Origin: an uncultured Lachnospiraceae bacterium
GTDB lineage: Bacteria; Bacillota_A; Clostridia; Lachnospirales; Lachnospiraceae
Length of the DNA stretch: 10,569 nt
Assembly (NCBI GenBank): GCA_910585855.1
Contig: CAJUGZ010000149.1
Span: 1 to 10,569 of the forward strand
Reading direction: 5' to 3'
Below the pieces are notes generated by a model. It was not told where the DNA came from and made no database searches. It saw nothing but the letters and a program-made list of their open reading frames with translations. A program made the translations under genes and the position numbers. This document shows, one piece after another, positions 6,924 to 10,569 of this stretch (its first letter is position 1; each line of letters opens with the position of its first letter).

Positions 6924-7245
6924 AGATGCAAAAACCGTGGGCAGCCTGCAGTGACTTTGAAAAAAAGTTAGACGTTCTTGACTTCTGCTTAAAAACCTAA
7001 AATTTTTTGCATATCCTGCTTCCATGCAGGGTATGCAAAAAAAGGGGCGTGTTTAGCCCATATATGTATCGAGAAGAAACCACCTTGTGGATGATAAAAT
7101 CTTTTGGTATACCAGTCCCATTTTGGTTGCGATATGGGCGAATTGCGCCCCGGTCTGTCCGGCTGAACGCACCATAATACAGAAGTCTTAGAACTTCTTG
7201 CTTTTTGGAAGCCGGAACAGCAGGCTGCCCACGATTTTTGCATCT
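6924..7245 (+). ncRNA. Structured repeat element, copy 2 (complete, about 322 nt)
   Basis: This is the only complete copy. Its ends pair: 6924-6949 with 7220-7245 at 25 of 26 positions (P1). Further in, GTTCTTGACTTCTG (6974-6987) pairs with CAGAAGTCTTAGAAC (7180-7194) (P2), and the stretch between P1 and P2 also pairs imperfectly, giving a rod of about 65 bp. Inside are a 17-bp hairpin (7003-7019 with 7026-7042, loop TTCCAT) and P4: GGGGCG (7044-7049) with CGCCCC (7146-7151), then GCCCATAT (7056-7063) with ATATGGGC (7132-7139). P4 encloses the 6-by-6 internal loop TGTTTA/GAATTG, identical in all copies. The arm above P4 (7060-7135) is unrelated to that of copies 1 and 3. The + direction is favoured by G-U pairs, for example T7014-G7031, though one mismatch in P1 would favour the other strand. 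No promoter is evident. No known family is recognised; a foldback mobile repeat is the alternative. Confidence 0.68.
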
Positions 7246-7588
7246 AGCGTCCCCCTATCACTAAACAAATCTTTTTATATTCTAAGACTATTTCATCCCA
7301 CTAGAAAAATTTTTTAAATTTTTCACTTATTATTCATTTTTATCGTGACATTTCCCAAAATCTATAGTATAATAAAAGTAAATTTAACTAATTTCAAGCA
7401 AAAATTTTTCCACATTTCTATCAACAGAAAAAACAGCACAAAAGAGAGGTGATACAGCCAAAACAACATATATTCTCTATTTAGCCAGTCCAAAAAAATT
7501 TTTGTGCAAGTTCTAAACTTTCTTTATTTTTTATCCGAAAAATAAGAAGAATACAACTAATTATTATGCACCTAATAGGAGTGATACT
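7246..7588 (+). promoter_or_regulatory. Promoter and long leader of the FliD-like gene
   Basis: GTGACA (7345-7350), 17 bases, TATAAT (7368-7373) is a near-consensus sigma-A promoter (five and six of six). It is not a sigma-D/sigma-28 flagellar promoter. An A/T palindrome of 9-bp arms with a 3-base centre (7304-7324) sits 20 bp before the -35 and could be an operator, though base bias may explain it. The transcript would start near 7380 and leave a leader of about 210 nt. The leader contains a ribosome-binding-like AGAGAGGTGAT (7443-7453) without a usable ATG behind it and an A/U-only hairpin near 7524-7545. The true ribosome site AGGAG lies 7 bases before ATG 7589. Confidence 0.65.
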
Positions 7589-8869
7589 ATGGTTAATAGC
7601 GTATATCAATATTATCTCACAAATTATGCCTATAAGGAAACCAGCCACTATGATACACATAAAAAAAGTGAGCTGCGTGAGATTTATAAAAACATTATTA
7701 AACAAAACAAAAAATCTCCCCTATATCGTTTTAACTTCACTGACGAGGTGCAGCGTTTTGCCATTGATTTAAAGGAAAATGCACGTTCCTTCCGCAATGT
7801 AATTCTGGACGCAACAACAGAGGCCGAATCTGGCACTCTTCTTGCACAGAAAGCTGCCTTTTCTTCTGATGAAGATACGATAGCCGTTACTTATGTAGGA
7901 AATAACCCTACCCTAGAAGAGGAAGGGGTTGCCTGTGAAATTGAAGTAAATCAACTAGCACAGAGTCAGATGAATATGGGAGATTTTTTACCGTCTGAGC
8001 GATTGGATTTTCAAACAGGTTCACACTCTTTCGATTTATCTATCGGAAGCAGTACCTATGAATTCCAATTTAAGATCTCCGACAGTTCTACTAATTTGAA
8101 AGTACAGGAAAAACTTGCCCGCTTAGTAAACCGTTCCAATGTTGGACTGCGTGCAGAAGTACTGAAAGATCAAAACGGCAGCAGTGCGCTGCAGCTAACC
8201 AGCACACAATCTGGTATATCCGACAGCAGAAATCCTTTATTCCGCTTTACCGATCTTTCAGAAGATGACGATTCCTGTATTGCACTGCTTGGTTTAAACC
8301 ATGTAGTAAGACAGCCAACAAATGCAAGTTTTACAGTAAACGGAGAAGAGCGGACTGCCTTTTCCAACACAGTTACTGTCAACCATGCCTATCAGTTGGA
8401 ATTAAAAGATATTACAGAAGATGGGGAAAAAGTACAAATCGGTATGCACCAATCAGCAGAAGCCCTGCTGCAGCATATGAATCAGCTTGTAAACGGATTT
8501 AATTCCCTATATGATATCTCAAAAGAAGGGGACTGTACCAGTGATCGCCTTCACCGAGATTTAAACTATATCACAAAACGCTTCCGCTCTACTTTAGATT
8601 CCACCGGTCTGACTGTACAAAAAGACGGACACCTAAAAGCCGACGAAGCATTGATTATTCAATCCGCCAATGATGGAACTTTAAGTGCAGAATTTGAGCA
8701 TCTCTCAAATTTCCGCAAAGCATTAATCCGCCAGATCAATCAAATTTCCATTGATCCGCTGGAATATATTAAACGTACTATGGTTTCCTATCCGAATCCA
8801 AAAAATAACTATACAAACGCTTATCATGTTTCCGTCTACAGTGGAATGATGTTTAATGGGTATATTTAA
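7589..8869 (+). CDS. Orphan FliD-like (flagellar hook-associated protein 2-like) protein
   Basis: The product has 426 residues, no signal peptide and no membrane segment. Residues about 110-300 show the FliD pattern: EIEVNQLAQSQ ..., FDLSIGSSTYEFQFKI ..., LVNRSNVGLRAEVLKDQNG and ALQLTSTQSG, as in flagellar cap proteins. Then comes the typical C-terminal stretch LELKDITEDGEKVQIGM ... LLQHMNQLVNGFNSLYD. FliD caps the growing flagellum and directs flagellin polymerisation. The usual FliD N-terminus (GLGSGLD type) is absent and is replaced by a Tyr/Lys-rich segment (MVNSVYQYYLTNYAYKE). No flagellar genes lie nearby and the promoter looks like a sigma-A site, so a direct flagellar role is uncertain. 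The gene ends with TAA and converges on the XRE gene. The start is well set by AGGAG at 7 bases spacing. Its own expression unit is single-gene. Confidence 0.72.
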   Translation: MVNSVYQYYLTNYAYKETSHYDTHKKSELREIYKNIIKQNKKSPLYRFNFTDEVQRFAIDLKENARSFRNVILDATTEAESGTLLAQKAAFSSDEDTIAVTYVGNNPTLEEEGVACEIEVNQLAQSQMNMGDFLPSERLDFQTGSHSFDLSIGSSTYEFQFKISDSSTNLKVQEKLARLVNRSNVGLRAEVLKDQNGSSALQLTSTQSGISDSRNPLFRFTDLSEDDDSCIALLGLNHVVRQPTNASFTVNGEERTAFSNTVTVNHAYQLELKDITEDGEKVQIGMHQSAEALLQHMNQLVNGFNSLYDISKEGDCTSDRLHRDLNYITKRFRSTLDSTGLTVQKDGHLKADEALIIQSANDGTLSAEFEHLSNFRKALIRQINQISIDPLEYIKRTMVSYPNPKNNYTNAYHVSVYSGMMFNGYI

Positions 8870-8897
8870 ATGTATAATCAGAATAACTTTTTTCAAT

Positions 8898-8945
8898 ACA
8901 AAGGCTGACGCACAGTAATACATCTACTTATGCGCCAGCCCTTGT
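8898..8945. terminator. Shared hairpin between convergent FliD-like and XRE genes
   Basis: Arms 8898-8912 and 8931-8945 pair over 15 bp with an 18-base loop. On the minus strand all 15 positions pair, two through G-U. On + those two are A-C mismatches. The minus reading would terminate the XRE gene, and the + reading the FliD-like gene 28 bp away. The + side is followed by TTATCATTTCC and the minus side by ATTGAAAAAAG, so neither has a strong U tract. Confidence 0.6.
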
Positions 8946-9017
8946 TATCATTTCCAATATTCCAGAAAATCATAAAATTACAATTATCCTTTTATCCCAT
9001 TTATTCCTTAAATCCCT

Positions 9018-9440
9018 TTATCTAATCTCCTGCTGCATGATAACTCGGTTTTTACTTTGGTAATTCATCATTCGCATAATAAACTCCCATCCTTTCATCC
9101 ATGGTTGTTCTGTCATTAAAAAATAAAAACTATTTTTACCAGCAAATAATCTTTTTACCAAAATTTTTTCCATCGGAACTTCTAATAAATTTGCCAATGC
9201 GAACAGATTGTCCACACTTGGAACTGCCTGACCAGAGAACCAGTGATAAACCGTCTGCGGGCAAGAAAGCCCAAGAAAATTTTGCAGTTCCATAACAGAA
9301 ATCCGTCTTTCCTCACAAATTCTTTTTAAATTCTGTCCGGTTCGTTTCATATCAATAACAGGATATTCTATCTGCCCTATTATTTTCTTTTCTCTTTTTG
9401 TACTATAGCAATTTTCATCCTCTGTTCTGTCTTCCTCCAT
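9018..9440 (-). CDS. XRE-type helix-turn-helix regulator
   Basis: The product is 140 residues. Residues about 30-95 form a Cro/C1-type HTH: IDMKRTGQNLKRICEERRIS, then MELQNFLGL, then the recognition region PQTVYHWFSGQAVPSVDNLF and ALANLLEVPMEKILV. This pattern is common in small Clostridia regulators of unknown target. The N-terminal 30 residues are charged and the last 40 (FYFLMTEQPWMKGWEFIMRM...) have no recognised domain. ATG 9440 is chosen because GGAG sits five bases before it; a GTG two codons earlier (9446) has its own AGGA and is possible. It lies about 105 bp after the small helical gene on the same strand. No promoter of its own is obvious in that gap. Confidence 0.78.
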   Translation of the reverse strand: MEEDRTEDENCYSTKREKKIIGQIEYPVIDMKRTGQNLKRICEERRISVMELQNFLGLSCPQTVYHWFSGQAVPSVDNLFALANLLEVPMEKILVKRLFAGKNSFYFLMTEQPWMKGWEFIMRMMNYQSKNRVIMQQEIR

Positions 9441-9550
9441 ACACACTCCATTCCTTTCTTATTATTTTTTATGTTTCAAAAATTCTTTATCCCTTTAAAT
9501 TCTCATCCTTTTAAAAATTATTCTATCTCTTTTCCTATTTTCTTAATAAG

Positions 9551-9805
9551 CTACTTCCTATCAGAATCTTCCAAAGACGTTTTTTGTCCTCCCGTCCCTT
9601 CATCAAAAGCCTGTTCCACCTCACTTATAATTCGATCATATACTTCCTGCTGCAATTCCCCACGCTTATAATAAGAATCCAATATATTTTCCACATCATT
9701 TAATGCCTTTTGCATCTTCGTTTGCTGTTTGTTATATCCATTTTTATCCACTTCATTCATATTTAACATGTCCCTCTTTACTTTCCATTCCAATAAACTA
9801 TCCAT
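9551..9805 (-). CDS. Small charged helical protein, function unknown
   Basis: The product is up to 84 residues. It is rich in K, E, Q and D, with a long predicted helix or coiled-coil segment from about residue 25 to 70 (KMQKALNDVENILDSYYKRG, then EVYDRIISEVEQAFDEG). There is no signal peptide and no known domain. The start is uncertain: ATG 9805 has only AGG two bases away, while internal ATGs at codons 13 and 16 follow GAGGG at poor spacings. A near-consensus promoter at 9933-9961 points at it, which supports a real gene. It precedes the XRE regulator on the same strand and may be co-transcribed with it. Confidence 0.5.
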   Translation of the reverse strand: MDSLLEWKVKRDMLNMNEVDKNGYNKQQTKMQKALNDVENILDSYYKRGELQQEVYDRIISEVEQAFDEGTGGQKTSLEDSDRK

Positions 9806-9932
9806 TACCTAAAAAACCCAATCCGATTTCTACTTCTAAAATAGTTCAAACTTTTACTTCAACTCCACTTAACTCCTTTCTTATCTTTTCTTTAATTATA
9901 ATCAAAAATAATCTCCCAACTTCCTCTTTCTT

Positions 9933-9961
9933 ATTATAAAAGACATTTCTTATCTTGTCAC
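9933..9961 (-). promoter_or_regulatory. Sigma-A promoter of the small protein / XRE unit
   Basis: On the minus strand GTGACA (9961-9956), 17 bases, TATAAT (9938-9933). The two hexamers and spacing are identical to those of the FliD-like gene's promoter. The predicted leader to ATG 9805 is about 120 nt. AAGGAG at 9861-9866 in the leader precedes only a very short frame. Confidence 0.7.
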
Positions 9962-10237
9962 TGAATTATAAATTCAATTTTAGAGGTAGTATATTCACCT
10001 TTATCGGATTTTATTCCTAGTAATAAACATTTTAATTCTTAAATAAACAGCCAAAGCCCAAAGCAAAATTTACATAAAATTAAAACTATAACTATTACAT
10101 CAAAAATCTAAATATAAAACTATAAATATAAAATCATTGAACAAATTCTTAAATTCTAAAAACATGAATACCCTATATCTGCAAAACAAATAACACATTT
10201 TTCCTAGAATAAACTTATAAAATTAAAAAAGATAAAC
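9962..10237. other. AT-rich intergenic stretch with no recognised feature
   Basis: This stretch is strongly A/T biased with poly-A/T runs. I see no reading frame of useful length, no GC-rich hairpin and no tandem repeat on either strand. Confidence 0.6.
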
Positions 10238-10273
10238 TTTTGATTTTACGAGAAGATAAGGATAAAAACTTTT
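10238..10273 (-). repeat. 36-bp box shared by the flanks of copies 1 and 3 (right member)
   Basis: On the minus strand this block contains ATCTTCTCGTAAAATCAAAA (10257-10238), identical to 262-281, preceded by a matching AAAAGTT-TTA-CC stretch. It lies 50 bp beyond the last 10-bp unit of copy 3, compared with 8 bp for copy 1, so about 40 bp are inserted here or lost there. Confidence 0.6.
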
Positions 10274-10323
10274 TAGAATTTTTAAGCGGAAACTTGCTGG
10301 CAGCGTACGATTTTTATAAGAGG

Positions 10324-10363
10324 GAGGACGCTAGAGGACACCAGAGGACGCCAGAGGACGTCA
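10324..10363 (-). repeat. Four 10-bp tandem units at the 3' end of copy 3
   Basis: On + the units are GAGGACGCTA, GAGGACACCA, GAGGACGCCA and GAGGACGTCA. The strict 10-bp period has one or two differences per unit. Copies 1 and 2 of the element have one such unit at the same place (TGGCGTCCTC 229-238 and TAGCGTCCCC 7245-7254), so the array is a local expansion. Confidence 0.85.
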
Positions 10364-10569
10364 GATTCGAAAACGATGGGCAGCCTGCTGTTCCGGCTTC
10401 CAAAAAGCAAGAAGTTCTAAGACTTCTGCATTTCCACACATCCAACCGGACAGACCGGAGCGCAATTCGCCCTCATTTCAGCCGAAACGAAACAGATGTA
10501 AGGAAGGATTTTACCAGCCGTAAGACAGCCTCTTTCTTATCATCCGGGCTAAACACGCCCCTTTTTTTT
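10363..10569 (-). ncRNA. Structured repeat element, copy 3 (5' part cut by window edge)
   Basis: This is the same element as copies 1 and 2 in opposite orientation. In RNA direction it has GGGGCGTGTTTAGCCC (10561-10546), a 73-base arm like that of copy 1, GGGCGAATTGCGCTCC (10472-10457), CCGGTCTGTCCGG, the palindromic hairpin (10427-10410) and the terminal arm beginning GCAGGCTGCCCA (10388-10363). The change CGCCCC to CGCTCC keeps pairing with GGGGCG through a G-U pair in this orientation only, which supports both the helix and the strand. The 5' arm lies beyond the window. The + strand is open in one frame here, but the frame is broken in copy 1 and has no start. Confidence 0.65.

Noticed and set aside
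6989..7243. 84-codon open frame on the minus strand inside copy 2
   Set aside because: It lies entirely within the structured element. The frame differs from the open frame of copy 3, another frame on the same strand is also open, and the corresponding frame in copy 1 has a TGA. The open frames reflect low stop content.
7443..7490. Upstream leader peptide in the FliD-like gene leader
   Set aside because: AGAGAGGTGAT resembles a ribosome site, but no ATG lies at a usable distance. The GTG frame overlapping it would be about 11 codons with no regulatory residue pattern.
10284..10318. Possible + strand promoter TTGCTG with TATAAG before copy 3
   Set aside because: The spacer is 15 bases, both hexamers are imperfect, and it points into the antisense strand of the element with no gene behind it.

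Overview
The window reads as a chromosomal segment of an AT-rich, endospore-forming Clostridia bacterium, most likely a Lachnospiraceae-type gut anaerobe. The grounds are a SipL-type spore coat morphogenetic protein, choline/glucan-binding-type cell wall repeats with an InlB-type repeat, a Clostridia-style XRE regulator, strong AGGAGG ribosome binding sites, and the low-GC intergenic regions. The species cannot be fixed from the sequence.

Layout. Bases 1-238 are the 3' part of a repeated structured element (copy 1, + strand). A 36-bp box shared with the right end follows, then the terminator of the first gene. On the minus strand, read right to left, are two operon-like groups and one single gene. 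The first group is a GNAT acetyltransferase, tadA and a membrane-anchored two-domain protein (6767 to 4632), driven by a good sigma-A promoter at 6803-6831. Next is a large secreted cell-wall-binding protein (4467-2620), ending in a hairpin terminator. Last is a PrcB-domain lipoprotein followed by a sipL-like gene (2440-367), with a sigma-E-like promoter in front and a terminator behind. Bases 6768-7588 hold no gene. They contain the GNAT promoter, the only complete copy of the structured element (copy 2, 6924-7245), and the promoter and long leader of an orphan FliD-like gene on the + strand (7589-8869). This gene converges on a minus-strand XRE regulator and a small helical protein through a shared hairpin. 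From 9806 to about 10320 there is only AT-rich intergenic DNA with one clear minus-strand promoter and the second 36-bp box. The window ends in copy 3 of the element (minus strand), preceded by four 10-bp tandem units.

The most unusual content is the three-copy element. Copies share long, nearly identical blocks: two 16-base motifs that pair with each other around an invariant internal loop, an 18-base palindromic hairpin, and a G+C-rich terminal arm. One arm between the blocks is replaced wholesale in copy 2. Copy 2 shows inverted 26-base ends that pair at 25 of 26 positions, and several differences between copies keep pairing through G-U wobbles. This supports a structured RNA of about 320 nt, or an RNA-like foldback repeat, rather than a gene. 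I cannot assign it to a named RNA family. No protein partner is evident here.

The genes do not form a single pathway. Sporulation (sipL with its lipoprotein), cell envelope (wall-binding protein, membrane-anchored protein), tRNA editing (tadA) and an orphan flagellar-cap-like protein lie side by side, separated by the repeat elements.
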